In this document: positions 49,001-61,684 of the stretch, one piece after another
Layout: every line of letters starts with the position of its first letter
How positions within the stretch are numbered: position 1 is the stretch's first letter
Assembly: GCA_000934385.1 (NCBI GenBank)
Contig: KN880449.1
Location: forward strand, 65,012-129,011
Reading direction: 5' to 3'
From: Cylindrobasidium torrendii FP15055 ss-10
Lineage: Eukaryota > Basidiomycota > Agaricomycetes > Agaricales > Physalacriaceae
Length of the DNA stretch: 64,000 bases
Position numbers and translations under genes: made by a program
Notes under the pieces: generated by a model
The model's database searches: none
What the model saw: only the letters and a program-made list of their open reading frames with translations
Told to the model about the DNA's origin: nothing

Positions 49001-52000
49001 GAGAACGCGAGGTGGGACTGGGTCATGTTTTCTGTGCGCCATGTATGCATCGCCGGGCTTGATCATCCTGCCTGTTATTGTCGGGCAGATGCTGTACTGC
49101 GTTGTCGCCAAGGATCGGTAGAACCCAAGGGACACCATGTTTGAGACTTCGTCCTTGCCGGACCTTGGCCAGTTTGCAAATGATGCATCCAAATCGCGGG
49201 GAAGATGCGCAAGCGTAAGCTGATAAAGGCGCGGAATGATTTCCCCAAGAATCCAACGATTGTACAGTGCGTCGGGTGGACTTGCACCTGTGGGGTCTGC
49301 GGGATCGTTACGAATAGAACGACGGTCGGCTCCTAGAGCAAATGGAGCGTTGATGTGCATCGGCAGCTTCGTAGAGATAGGAAGACGTGTCATGGAGAAC
49401 AAGGAGCCCTTGAAGGCACCGTTGAACCCGGACATTGGCAAAGGGAATGCAACATCAAATCGGAGGCCGTTGACGGAACGGAGCACCTTGCGTATCCCCC
49501 GGTCGCCAGCATGTCCAGCTTCAGGTGGTACGGACGCAGAGGGTACCATCATGGACGCAATGAACCACCCCGAACACATGCGTTGTTGTTCAGAGGTGAT
49601 GCTAATGTGGACTTTGGTATACCGTGCCGCCGTATCTAAGCGGCTGTTATCCCAGTCGTCCACTGTCTTGCACACTGTCCACTGTATGTCTCCCCAGCCA
49701 TCCAACGGGAGTATTGAGCTAGGTTTAATGTACGTGACATCGATCCGTTCGAGAGGTGTGAAGATGACGGAGGACGCGGCCATGTCCCTGTCGAACTTAA
49801 GCAGTTCTATCGGCGATGGGATGTTAGACGACAGTTGACTCTCTTCTCGGCGAAGCGGCAGCCTGAAGATAGTCTAATTAACGTTAGGGCTCATGAGCAT
49901 GCTGTATTGGGCAATGTCACGCACACCTGGCATATATGCAGCAGACGGATTGTATCCAAACAGTGCGGAGAAGGGAGCGAACTGGTCTTCGTATGCTGTG
50001 GCCAGCGATGATATGGTGTTGTAGACAGCGGTGCGTGGTTGTCCGTCCAGCCGTCTGGGCAGAAGAGTGCTAGAAGGGTCGAGTATCATAAACTTGTCGC
50101 CAGAGAGAATCATTGGGAGCTAAAATTGTTAGCATTGCGTGAGGCGAGGCTCGATCATTGAGAATTTACTCACATCCGTGAAGTGGAACAGGTTCAGCGC
50201 GCCCAACCCAAACTTTCCAATGCTATCCGGGTCGTCTTCTTTTCCTCCTCTTCCAGTAGCGCAAATGCCGCGGAAGTCTGTCTCCTTGAAGAGCGCATCG
50301 TTGTACAGGATCAAAGCAGGACCTTGAAAGCGTGCGACTTCTGGGCAAAGAACTGAATTTGTCCCAAACGACCGTTCGTCCACACTCATTGCGAATCGGG
50401 TCGCGCCAGCATCAATCGCGTTGGCGATGATTTCATTGAGTGCATACTTAACATCGTAGTCCAACAAAGCGGTCTTAATTCGATGAGGAAAGTCTTCCCT
50501 CATCTGCATCACCCCCAAGTAGTCTTCGCCTATTCCAGAGGCGTGTAGAGCGAGAGCGGACGCGCGAGGAATACCAAGGCCATCAGCCATGTCTTTGGAG
50601 ATGCTGTCGTGAGCACGATGTGGGTGACTCCGGTGTGGAGGTGAGCCATTCGGGGTGTCATCGTAGTGAACGGTGGACAATGAACGGAAGGCAACTACTC
50701 CGCTCGCTGTTGCAATTGGCACCATTAGCCTTGCTTGTATATCACCGAGACGCTCGCGAAACGACGGATGAGAAATTATCTCGCGAAGGAAGTTACAAAT
50801 GAGCGTTAAATCGGGGCTCGAAGTTGACAGACGATTGATTTCCTCGAGGAGCACATCTAGAGAGACTCTGCAATCCTCCGTCAGCGAGAGGGACCAGTTG
50901 AGTGAGAAGGTTTACATACACCCTCTCGCACCCAAGAGCTTCCAATAATGACACCACATCTTTGAGAGTGGACTTGATGCGCTTGAATGAGCCGCCAACC
51001 ACCTGAGTCGGGAGGATGGCTGCATGCTGGGCCCTTGTACAGCCAAAGTCCTCCGTCGGAACCCACATCCTGTCACGTACAGAATCCTGGATATCATCCA
51101 CCTGGTCCGCATTCAGAGTACCATCGATATAGAGCTTTCCAAAATGCCTAAGAATTGCGCACATGCCCGAGTGCACGGCCCTTGCATCTTCCTTGTCCTC
51201 GAGCAGGCGTTGTAGCTGCTCAAGCACAATCGCGAAAGGCGGAGGCGCATCCCATCCAAGGGCGGCACGGAGTCTAGGTGCTCGTATGTTGACTGAAGCA
51301 AGTGGAAGGACACGGTCGAATAAGGCGGGGGTAGCACTGCCTCGACAACCGTCTGGACTACAAAGGCGGCCGTCTACTGTTGCAATCCATGCACAAGAGG
51401 AAAGAGACAGACACTCGTACTTGAGTGACGGATCGGCATCCATGAGCTCGATGAGACGACGCGATTTCTGCAATACATCGGCGTTTGGTTGGGCAGCCTT
51501 GGAGGAGATGTAGCTCCTGCGCTCTTGGACAATGGCAGGTGTAAGCGAAGATGAAAACCGCCTTTTTTCCTTAAGAATCGTTGAACACGGATGCTGAGCG
51601 TAAATGCCCGCTGGCTGGTGACCAAGTTCGCTTGCAAAGAGCTCGAGTAATGGCGATTCCGGGTCAATGATGTCGGACACGACATGACGAGAGCCATCAT
51701 CAGCCTCAACGAAGGGAGTGCTCCATAGTCTGTCCAAGTGCGATTGGGGAAGGTCTACAACTCGTGGAAGTATACGACCTATAAGCTTGTCGAGAAGGTC
51801 CGGTGGCTGTATTTCGAGGTTTTCGATGGCCAGCTTGAGTATGTCGACTTCTGACAATGCCTGGCGAAACGCATTTCGATTGATGCATTGAACGAGTGTG
51901 CGCCCGGGCTCATCATCTGAGACATCCACGAACACCTTGTTGGGTAGATACGGGCGCGGGCACTCTCTGTCCTTCACGTACACCACATCTCCAAGAAGAG

Positions 52001-54681
52001 GACCCAATGTTGACGAGTCCAACCCGAGTACCAAAAAGACGGGGAGAGCCTGAAGTTTGGACAACTGTTTTGGTGACGCATGTATATACCGCCAATCACA
52101 AGCACAAAGAAAAGCCTGAATCATCCGGCGCGACTCGAGTGGAAGAGCAGCGACTGCTATGGGGTCGAGGCTGTCAACCACAATGATGGTGGCTTCTGGA
52201 GATGACAGATCGCTTGCCAGGGCCCAATCGCGTAGGAAGGTCTCTGATTCGACTAACATTTCGTGGGAAAAGGGAACACCGCAGGCTTCCAGCAATTGAC
52301 GAATATCCGTGTCCACCTGTCCGGCATGAAGATATCCTTCTCCCGTTATGCGCAAGCGGTTGTTGGAGAGAGGAACAAGGGGCAGCGGCTTGAGCACATT
52401 AAGCAACGCTCGTACATCCAGCTCCTTTATCCATGTCCTATGCTTGCCAACCCATTGCCAAAACATACACAACCATGTGACCAAGTCATACTCCACTGCA
52501 TCACCAGCAACCCTTCCGGCCAGTTGCTTATCCAGGAGCGGTCTGATTTCGGGGAGGGTCAGAGCCCTCATGTTGTAGGATGTGCTGTCCATACGGAATG
52601 CAGTCAAGAGACGCGGAGGAAGCGATGTTGTGCAGACCATATTGCGGCAGATGCCAGCAAACAAAGGAACCATGTCCTCTGTACAGAGGATGTAACTGTC
52701 TCCGGAGTTGCGTCGTTCGATGCATGCAAAATGATTGTCGACTGTAGCCACTAAGGGGATGTCGAGGACATGGCGCAAAGAAGAGTCAGATCCCAGCAGA
52801 TATTCGAGTATTGTACGTCTCATAGCGCCGTCGAGTGGATCCAGCAGTTCCGGTGACTCCTGTGAGAAGAATTGTTAGTTTACACGTTCTTGCGGAAATG
52901 GATGGTACCCATACCTTGAGTTGCTGATGAACTGTGAATTGAGAGACATTCTCTACTTTCGTAATCAAACCGGAAACCTTGGGAGGCAGATGAACGATCC
53001 GGAAGTCTGTAGTCGCAAGCACCTGTAGCACATTGTCCGGCACATCTCCACGCTCGAACAAACTCCCGCGCATTCCTACGTATCCAGGACTCTGATCGTT
53101 CACGCCAATGCGCGGAAATACAGCAACGTCCCGTGAGGAGATAGTCTCGACGAGGCATACGGGGAGCTTCTCCCAGTACATGTTTCTTGCCCTCAAAGGG
53201 TCAGGCCAAGCCTGCCAGACATTGTCGACTTCCTTGTTCTCGACGAGGACCGCTAGGAGGTCTGTCCAGAGGCGGGGCACGGCAACCTCGAATATGAAGA
53301 GATTCCACTCAACGAGAAGGCTGTGAAGTGGGCAGTCAGCATGGGCAATTCCATCACGCATCGCTCGCGTACCGTTCTCTTGAACGATTAGTCCCGCTTG
53401 TAGGCCCAACTTCTCTGCGGTTCTTTAATGCTTGCCGATCCGCCGTGAGCGCCAAGATACCATGGATATGGACAGGAAGATTTGTAGGGATGGGCAGAGG
53501 AAGGCGAGTGAAGAGGCGCCCTTGACATTCGTGCCCATTGAGAGGGTATGCGATGCCAACATGTGCGAAAAGCTTGTCGTCGCGGAGGCGGCTGCCGACA
53601 TCGTACTTTAATCGCTGAGACATGATCGCTTCGGTTTCATCGTTGGAAAGTACAAGATGGCAGATACGCCATGCCGTTGAAGTGCCATCGTCGCAAGTGA
53701 TTGTCACGTTGAACGTCTCCGAACGTGTTTGGGTTACGCGTTGGAAAGAGCGGATCTGAGCGATGGATTCGGGCGCATCAATCCAAACTTTGGCGAGAGA
53801 CCGCTGGTTTCCGTTGACGTCTATCTCCCTGAGCTCTATGACTCGGATATTCTTGAGGAATAGCATGACCTCTTTGAGCTCCTTCTCCTTGAAGTCCTCA
53901 AACAGAGTTGATATGTCGTCCGGGGTATAGGACTGTCTGCAGATTTTTGACGATACGGCCTGGGCGCGATTTCGGAGTGGTAGGCGTACCACCGTGCCCT
54001 TGAAAGGTAGCTGGCCAGAGAATGCAGGAGCGAACGCAGATAGCTGATCTGCACATCCTTGCCCTTCCTGGGAGATGGAAATTCGAATGCCGCCTCCTTG
54101 GTGAGCGGTGAATCTCTTGTGCGGCTCGAAGATCGCCAGCCAGTCGCCAGATAATATATGTGGATTGTCCGTAATCTGGAATTGCACTCAGTGATACGGG
54201 CGAATGGCAGCACGCAGTGTGGACCAACATGGTAACACGACCGAAAGCCTTGCCCGTATTTTCCTATCTTCCTGTGAACGATGAGCACAGAACAGGATAG
54301 ATCATTTGAGACAGCCTACGTCTCATCTGCAACTTTGTTTGACCCATGGATAGTCTTGAGGGCATCCCAATCATTCTTGCCAGGCGTTTCAAGGAAAACA
54401 GAATCATTCTCGCAGAGCAAAGCAGGACCTTGCGTCTCTCGCAGGTATGGATCAAGTAAAGACTCTACCGGGTGTTGACGCCTGTCCAATGTGAAAATCT
54501 GACATTTTATTTATTCCCTGGGGCATATTCCAATTGTAATAGCACCTACTTGGACGGTTGCCCCAGCATCGTCCGAGTTTTGCAAGAATTCCCGCAGGAT
54601 AGCATTTCCGTACGGATAGCTGTCGATTATTCCTTTTATCGCGGATGTTGTATCGACTTTTTCCTCGAACAGGTCCGCCAT
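46058..54681 (-). CDS. Sacsin-like GHKL ATPase with C-terminal BTB domain, copy B (complete)
   Basis: This gene is complete, at about 2,650 residues. The ATG at 54681 gives MADLFEEKVDTTSAIKGIID, and exon 1 (54550-54681) ends just after the N box FLQNSDDAGATVQ. KIGKYGQGFRS follows as the glycine box. A second GHKL module lies around 50.45-50.2 kb (NEIIANAIDAGATRF; IGKFGLGALNLFHFTD). The region after each module resembles sacsin internal repeats, with LFTRLPLPIPTNLPVHIHGI in the first and TIFRLPLRREESQ in the second. The end (about 46.7-46.06 kb) is BTB-like (CDITFVPQRG, SPYFETAFTIRM) plus a helical tail ending RRVGLYEED, with TAG at 46058-46060. Roughly half of the residues match copy A in the N-terminal part, and exon positions correspond. 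It probably serves protein quality control. Confidence 0.9.
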
Positions 54682-55005
54682 GGCGGTGGGAGTGATGAAG
54701 AAACGTTGTGGCACCTATAGAGATGTGAAGGCGATAGACAAGACTCCGCGTCTATAATTCAATAGGCATGACACGTTGCAAATATTGGGTCCTAAGCGCC
54801 GCTATTAAGGATTCGCTCAAAGTCGTCCATGCTGCTCGCCATAATCCATTGCGTGTTGTGACGAGATGAAGGCAAGAGTCAATTACACGCAGATTCTAGA
54901 CGCGATCGCGAAATGCTCGGTATCAGCCGGCATTTATAACTGTCCTTGTCACAGCGTTCGGGATAGAGTACACATAAATACAAATGTGTACACAGTAAGC
55001 TACAA
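54682..55005. promoter_or_regulatory. Promoter region of sacsin-like copy B
   Basis: This 324-bp spacer lies upstream of copy B and downstream of the F-box-like gene. No ORF or clear element was recognised. Confidence 0.4.
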
Positions 55006-56068
55006 CTACGTTCTATCTAAATCCTTTGAGCTGGCTCTAGCATTCACGAGTTCCTCCGCCTGTGTCCATAGATTCATCCGCGAGTGCCAGTTATCTCCCC
55101 ATTCCTCTAGAAGGAGTAAAGAAACAACATGATGTACAATGTCCTCCAAACCAAGCAAAATTTTGCTTCTGTTACAATCCTCCATACAGGAGTGCATCAA
55201 GAGTAGGCGAGCGTCATTTATGTCCTCTATGGTGCTGCGCATGGCGCGTCTCCAGCAAGCAGCATCCGAACCTCCAGTCTCCTCTTCCTCTTCTGAATCT
55301 TCTTCTGCGTCCGTATCGCCCAAACCCGAGATGTCCACCGTGCAGTAGCAACAGGTATCCGGCAGGACATCCAGAATGGATTCGGTGTACTTTCCAAAGT
55401 CAGAGGCAGAAGTTGTTCGAAAGGACGCCTCTAGCCTAAAGTGTACGAAGCGTGGGCATTGTGGTCCAATGTGCTTGAGAATTGAGCAGCACTGGGCAAC
55501 AACGTCGGAAACTGGGTCCGAAAACTCCACCAGCGCAAGATGAGTGAGGCTTTCTGGAAACAAGGGATTTCTGAGACAGCCAACGGTTATGGACATATGG
55601 GTCAAGTTGTGCATGCCCCCCCAAGAATCGTGTATTTTGTCGGCGCTCCAGAAGGCGACGGCAAACGCGCCTGCACAGGCTTTCAACAGGGACTCTGGAT
55701 CGCAGTCATCTTGTTCCCAGGTGACTGAGTGCGAGACTGTCAAGATTTGCACAGTCTGGGCTAATAGATGCGGGGCCCGTGTAGGAGACCGTGCGATGTT
55801 CAAGACCCTCATAGCATCCCCTTCGCACCGAACCGCGACATTGCGATAAATCATCCGTTCTGACCTGAATTTTTGAGATGTAGGACTGAGTTCCGAGTAG
55901 GCTGTGAGCGCACCAGTCGCGGACGGCTCTGGAGACCTCGAGCAAGTCCTTTGAGCACGAAGGATCGATTTCGATGGCTAGCTGTACGACGTATCGCGCC
56001 AAGTCTACTGGAAGCTGGGAGAAGAGCTCGAAAGACACTATAGTTTCGGCTTTGCTTTTCACCGACAT
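55006..56068 (-). CDS. F-box-like hypothetical protein
   Basis: The protein starts MSVKSKAETIVSFELFSQLP (56068). ELFSQLPVDLARYVVQLAIE resembles the degenerate F-box helices common in mushroom F-box-like proteins. One 49-nt intron (55865-55913) joins SRAVRDW to SERMIYRNVAVRC; without it the frame breaks. The remainder looks like a leucine-rich or solenoid region (GGMHNLTHMSITVGCL, FPESLTHLALVEF). An acidic run follows (DTDAEEDSEEEEETGG), and the protein ends ASSKDLDRT. Such proteins are very numerous in Agaricomycetes and are presumed SCF ubiquitin ligase adaptors, but no partner can be inferred here. It is about 335 residues long and looks intact. Confidence 0.72.
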
Positions 56069-56232
56069 GATGGACGGTTGTAACTTACAATCTCGATCAG
56101 TCTGCGACTTACTAAGGGTCACTTAACTCATACATATCACGATCTCGAGACGGAACGATGAAAGTTAACTTTGAAGCAAGCCGGAAAGTTTGTCCAATAT
56201 ATTGATATAAGTATAAGCGTCTCTTAGATATG

Positions 56233-58892
56233 CTACAAATCCGAAAAGAAGAAATCCGTGTTTGGAGGGGGTGGACCCGCCGACAGTCCACTGGGTATTT
56301 CAACCTTCTCGCCAGATAAGTCTAACGAACAGCATCAGTACTTCGGCCTTTGCTAAAGCCAGTCACAAAAACTCACCCAACAGCTTGATCTTCAGCCCAA
56401 TCTCCGTCAATGCCTGCACGAACCCTGCGGTTTCCTTGCTCGCTACATGCCCACTATCTCTCCTCAACATATTCAACCCGTCCGTCCAATCTGCCCACCG
56501 GCTTTGGTCTGGCGCAATGAGATCTGACATACTCCCATCGTGAGCACTCAGCAGCGAAAACGATAGTGGCGAGGGTCCTGATGGTATGACTTGGGGCAAA
56601 TCGCTGTTTTCCCTCAGCACATTCGGTGGAGGGATGCATGTCCCCGTTGCGATTTCTGTGATTGCCGCCACCTCTATCCGCTCCGGAAGGTCGTCCAGCC
56701 CACTCCTCACAGGGAATTTCATCGGGCTATCGACGAAATACAGGTGCTTGAGAGAGTTGTCAAGGCGCAAGAATCGCCATGGCTTGCTTGGCCGTCTTGA
56801 CGTGTCCTTCGGGATGGGTGACGAGTGTGAGTAGGCATTGACAAACCAAGCACCCTGGAAGAGACAATGTATGCGCTGCTCCCGCACAAACTCGTACGAC
56901 TCTTTGTAAATCTTGGCGCGTAAATTTCGGATTGGGACCTTGCTGAGCAGGTCGTCTTCCATCTCAATCTCACGCATTTGCCGCTCTCGTACGCTGCGGT
57001 ACTCGCACTCCAGAAAGTCGTGCTCGACCTCGTGCCATGCCCGTGCATTCTCCGTGCGCAAGGCCACCTTTACTCTGCCGTTTGGTCAGTGATGGAGTAG
57101 TTCCAGAGGATGGATTATACTTACTGGCTTCGCACGAGCGCGGCCACCCGTGTAAAGTCATCCGTTGCTGCATTGCTCTCGCCCCACATACGGATGAAAC
57201 ATTGCGTGGCAAGTGAATGCACACGCTCGAAATCCATGAAAAATGGCTGGAAAGTTGTCGATGTCGAATCTACCAAGTTCCAGCATGAGGATCTCCGGAG
57301 AGGAATGACAGACATACATCCAGGTGCAAAAATGGCCCAATGCTCTGAGAGAAGCTCAACAACCTCATTTGATGCTCGACCAATGGGGCATCTCCGTTGT
57401 TCAGCTCTACTCAATTGTTCCAAAGCAAGTTTTGGAAAATCCGGCTCTCGCTTGACAAAGCTCTTCTGCGCGCATCATGAGCAAAGGAATGGTGTAAGCA
57501 GAATCGCATACTAAGCAGTCCAGCCCAAGGACACCAACGTCACGGAACTCCGCCTCAATGTCTTCTGAGGTGAAGCCCAGCTTACGCCATTTGACGATGT
57601 TCGATTCTTCATCATAGTCTTCCTCGAGTTTACTATTTGACCAGATGTACTTGAGTGTAGTTTCATGGGAGAGGGAATCGATTTGGGTGGTCTTCTTGCG
57701 ATGGGTGACCCGGATAATGTTTGCCTGGAAGTCCAAGATGCACGAAGTAAGATCATCCACCGTCTGTGTTGCCATGAGACGCTGATACATCTGGTCAGAA
57801 CAGGCTCTAGGGGTCGTGGTATAATGCTCACAGCAACAGCCTTCCGGACGTGAAGCCGCTCAGTCTCTGCGACGAACTCGTCCCAGTACGACTCTCCAAC
57901 ATGAGACAACAAGGAGTTGATGAGCATCATGCTATTCGTGGTTTAGGATGAATTAGTGTTGGAGAGGGAGAGCTTACCTATGCTGCACCATGGCTGTATC
58001 CGCGCTGCCCAAGCGATTGACCACTGTCTGCAAAAACGTCTCCTCCTTGCGCATCTGCTCGAACACGAACGAGAATCCGTAGCGGTGGACAGAACCATGA
58101 GGTAGTTGGGGAGAGCCCGTGCTCGAACTTGCGCCTTGAATGGGAGCGTTTGTCGGATCCGCCTCAACTAGCTTCTTGAGGATGGCCGTTGCGGGTCTGC
58201 ATACGTTGATGAGAGACTGGGGCGAAGACAGGATTTGTACGACTTTGAGCGTGAACGAGCTATCCAGGTTGGACCAGCCGTAATCGAGGTCCATGAGATT
58301 TTGCATCGCAATCAAGGCGTACGCGAGCGTGTTGCCGTGTGCTGCGTGAATAACCTCCACCAAGTCGTCCAATCCCCCGCGTTCGACAAAATGGCGCGCG
58401 AATTCAGGCTCCTGTCGATACTGTGAGCCAGATTCTTGGTCAATTCGACGCGACACTGACGCGAATGTACTTTTGCAGCGAAAAGAGGGTGAGCCGGAGA
58501 GTCTTGTCGTCTCGCGTGATAAGCGCCTCGATAATCTCGCGCGCCTCCTTTGCTGGTGCATTAACCAGCCTGCGAATCAGCATAACAACACCAGAAAGTC
58601 TGCGATGGACGCACTTTAGATTGACCTTGGCCTTAATCTTTTTTCGCATATTCTCATTTGTCACCAGCTCATCTGCTTCATCCCGTAGAGCGTGGTCGCT
58701 CGGCGGCGTCTTCAGCTTCAGATTGACACAGAGTTGCTTCACAACATCGTTGACGGTCAGCGTGGGGTCGATACGCGCTCGGACAGTAATTCCTTCGGGA
58801 GTCGTGACACTATTAGTGGGCACTAGGGCAGGGCGCGCGGCGGTGGAGGGATTACGAGGGCTGGCCGAAGATGGACTGCGATGGACGCTCAT
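56233..58892 (-). CDS. ELMO/CED-12 family engulfment and motility protein
   Basis: ELMO proteins partner with DOCK-type exchange factors to activate Rac GTPases. The start (58892) gives MSVHRSPSSASPRNPSTAAR and GITVRARIDPTLTVNDVVKQ as a ubiquitin-like Ras-binding region. Armadillo-type repeats follow (FARHFVERGGLDDLVEVIHA, YALIAMQNLMDLDYGWSNLD). The ELMO domain (57.5-57.2 kb) has WRKLGFTSEDIEAEFRDVGV, then APGYSTSTTFQPFFMDFERV, rejoined across a 48-nt intron. A C-terminal PH-like domain includes CLFQGAWFVNAYSHSS and WRFLRLDNSLKHLYFVDSPM. The last exon, reached through an intron after IKLLG, gives DLSGEKVEIPSGL and a proline run, and ends FFFSDL before TAG at 56233-56235. All expected domains are present. 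Confidence 0.9.
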
Positions 58893-59630
58893 GATGGGAG
58901 GAGTCGAGCATACACAATGATGTCGATCGCAAGGACTCAACGAGATGAGATGATGCTCTTTGCAAACAGTGGCTTATTCAGTTCTACAGTGTAAACAGTG
59001 GCTGGGATGCAAGTATAACATATCCTAATCCTCCATTACCATCGTGGTGATGGGATCCAATACAACAATACACACCCCATTTTCGAGAGGGAAAGCTGCC
59101 AAAAAGTCAGTAAAGTATTCTCCACAGGATTGTGTGGGAATATGGGTCAGGCAAAAGCGAAGGGTTGGCATCAAGAGCCCGGAGATCGTAAGAAAGCCAG
59201 GCTCAGACTGACGTGCAAATGTGTAAAGTATTTCATCACGGTAGAGGGAGGAATGAGATACGTGGGAGTGACATACAAATGGCACGCGCGATAGAGGCAA
59301 AAAGAGTATCAGGTATGAGGCAACATGGACGAGAAGAACAGCAAACAAGGTGGGCAAAATTCTCACCACAACGGCAGGCCGGGCCGATGTCGATCGAACT
59401 GGTACTTAGGAACTGTCTAGATAGCAACCAATAAAATCTTGAACATGAAGGCATAGTTATTTAGTCGTGTGCGCCGCAGGCTCACAAATGCCTTGAGCGT
59501 GCTGGAAGCTGCTGGAAGTCACAAAAGTCGGTGTGTGGCACCCATGAAGACATGGGTTAAGGTCAGAAACGGACCGATGACCGGCCGAATGACGGAGCAG
59601 TGCTTGTCTCCTGCGACCACCACTTCCATT
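58893..59630. promoter_or_regulatory. Divergent promoter, ELMO / SNW1
   Basis: This 738-bp region lies between the divergent ELMO and SNW1 genes and should contain both promoters. Open frames here are short and lack splice support. Confidence 0.45.
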
Positions 59631-61501
59631 ATGGCTGCTTTAGCATCGTAAGCACTACACATGCCTGCCACGGGCGCAGTTTTGACATGAGCATAGTCTA
59701 CTACCTGCCCCCGTATACTCGCAAGATGAGCCAGAGGAAATTTATGTTCCACAACCTTCGACATCGCAATCCCAGCAGGTGCTGAGCATGCGGGCGGTTA
59801 TCCCGCCATATGGCCAGCGAAGGGGATGGAAGCCTGCTAAACCAGAAGATTTCGGTGTGTGGCATACAGCTAGTTCTAGAACGTGGCTAACAGCGTGTAG
59901 GCGATGGTGGTTCATATCCAGAGTGCCATGTCGCTCAATATCCTTTGGAGATGGGCCGCAAGAAGGTGAGTTTTCGTATGCTCTGAAAACGGGTGTCTCA
60001 TCGGATTTAGGCTTCGTCTGGCAATACTTTAGCTCTCCAAGTTGATAGTGAGGGCAATGTACGCTACGACGCCATCGCGCACCAAGGCCAAAGACCGGAC
60101 AAAGTCATCCAATCCCAATTCAAGGACCTCGTTCCTCTCGCACACCGAAAAGACTTGGATGATGACGAGCGGAATATGGAGCGACCTTCAGAGGAGGAGG
60201 TGCAGGCGACCGCGGAGAAAACTCGTGCCGCCTTAGAGAAGCTTGTCAACGGGAAAATCAAGGCCGCCCAACCCAAGAATGTGCCCGACAGTCAGGGCAA
60301 GTCTGCCTTCATTCGGTACACTCCTGGCCAGCAAAACGGCGATGGGTTGAAGCAGCGTATCATCAAGATGACCGATGTCGTTGAAGACCCCATGGAGCCA
60401 CCGCGCTTCAAGCACAAGAAGATTCCTCGCGGTCCGCCTAGCCCTCCTCCGCCCGTTCTTCGCAGTCCTCCGCGCAAGGCCACGGCAGCCGAGCAGAAAG
60501 AGTGGATGATACCGCCATGTATTTCGAACTGGAAAAACAACAAGGGGTTCACCATTCCTCTCGATAAGCGCCTGGCTGCCGACGGCCGTGGCCTCCAGGA
60601 CATTCATATCAACGACAACTTTGCCAAATTCTCAGAGGCACTGTTTGTTGCGGACCGACACGCACGCGAAGAAGTGCGACAGCGGTCGTTGATGCAACAG
60701 AAGCTGGCCGAGAAGGAGAAGGCGGCAAAGGAAGAGAATCTGCGTATGATGGCTCAGCGTGCTCGCGAGGAACGTGGTGGCATGGCTCCTCGACCTTCAG
60801 CACAGACCCAGGCCGCGATGAAATCCTCATTGGCGGCCTACGGCAGTGACGGCAGCGACTCGGAAAGTGGGTCGGACGGTGAACCCAGTGAGGACGAGGA
60901 GGCAGCAAAGGTCCGCGACCAGATGCGTCAAGAGAAGCGCCGCGAGCGTGAACGCGAGATGCGCATGAACAACATGGGTCAAGAACAACGCGCGAAGCAG
61001 CTTGCTCGTCAGCAAAACCGCGACATCTCAGAAAAGGTCGCCCTTGGCCTGGCAAAGCCGACAATGTCGAAAGAGTCCATGCTTGACTCGCGCTTATTCA
61101 ACCAGGAGTCTCTTTCTGGCAGCTTCGGCGAGGAAGACACGTACAACTTGTATGACAAGCCTCTCTTCCACGGCTCTACGGCAGCCCAAGCCATCTACAC
61201 TGCTCGCGGAAACATCACAGAAGGCAACGACGAATCATTCGGCGGTGGCACGGATGATGGTATCCGGGGTGCGTTGAACAACGACCGCTTCGGCCTTGGG
61301 CAGGCTAGAGTCGGATTCGAGGGTGCAAATGAGCAGGAAATACGGGAAGGTCCTGTGCAGTTCGAGAAGGACTCAGGTGATGTGTTCGGGTTGAATCAGT
61401 TCTTGGACGAGGCCAAGACGGGCAAGAAGCGTGGACTGGATACCGAAGTCGGCGGTTCGCGAAAGAGACAGGCTTTGGAACGGGCGGAGGAGCGCGAGTA
61501 G
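59631..61501 (+). CDS. PRP45: SNW-domain spliceosome component (SNW1/SKIP/Prp45)
   Basis: This is an NTC-related splicing factor present from spliceosome activation through both catalytic steps; in animals it is also a transcription coregulator. Four coding exons are inferred: 59631-59647 (only 17 nt), 59697-59854, 59901-59965 and 60011-61501. Joining them gives MAALASLLPAPVYSQDEPEE, then AVIPPYGQRRGWKPAKPEDF, then GDGGSYPECHVAQYPLEMGR, all typical of SNW proteins. The SNW core has AFIRYTPGQQNGDGLKQRII, DPMEPPRFKHKKIPRGPPSP and WMIPPCISNWKNNKGFTIPL. A charged coiled-coil with many Glu/Lys/Arg and an acidic Ser-rich patch follow. It ends ALERAEERE with TAG at 61499-61501. About 575 residues, the usual length. 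Confidence 0.95.
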
Positions 61502-61608
61502 ATATGCGTATGTTCTGTATTGTATTACAATAGTATATTGACTTGTTTTTGGCCACCGGAAGGGAGGATGCAATATAACGAAACCACACCACTGGGACCT
61601 CCCTGCAT

Positions 61609-61680
61609 GGCCGCCTGGCGAAATGGCATCGCGTCTGACTACGAATCAGGAGATTGCAGGTTCGACCCCTGCGGTGGTCA
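61609..61680 (+). tRNA. tRNA-Arg (anticodon ACG)
   Basis: A complete 72-nt cloverleaf is present. The acceptor stem GGCCGCC pairs with GGTGGTC through two G-U pairs. The D arm is GCGA/TCGC, and the anticodon arm is TCTGA-CTACGAA-TCAGG with anticodon ACG. The T arm is GCAGG-TTCGACC-CCTGC, and the discriminator base is A. There is no intron. The T arm carries the B box GGTTCGACCCC. A34 would be edited to inosine to read CGN arginine codons. Confidence 0.96.
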
Positions 61681-61684
61681 TTTT
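61681..61684 (+). terminator. RNA polymerase III terminator
   Basis: A TTTT run begins directly after the tRNA discriminator base, with a second TTTT six bases on. This is the usual polymerase III stop signal. Confidence 0.75.

Noticed and set aside
55845..55920. Apparent frameshift in the F-box-like gene
   Set aside because: A 49-nt GT-AG intron at 55865-55913 restores a continuous, family-like sequence (RAVRDWSERMIYRNVAV).
59519..59764. Minus-strand ORF with protein-like composition opposite the 5' end of SNW1
   Set aside because: The plus-strand exons at 59631-59647 and 59697-59854 encode the conserved SNW N-terminus, so this frame is best explained as an antisense shadow.
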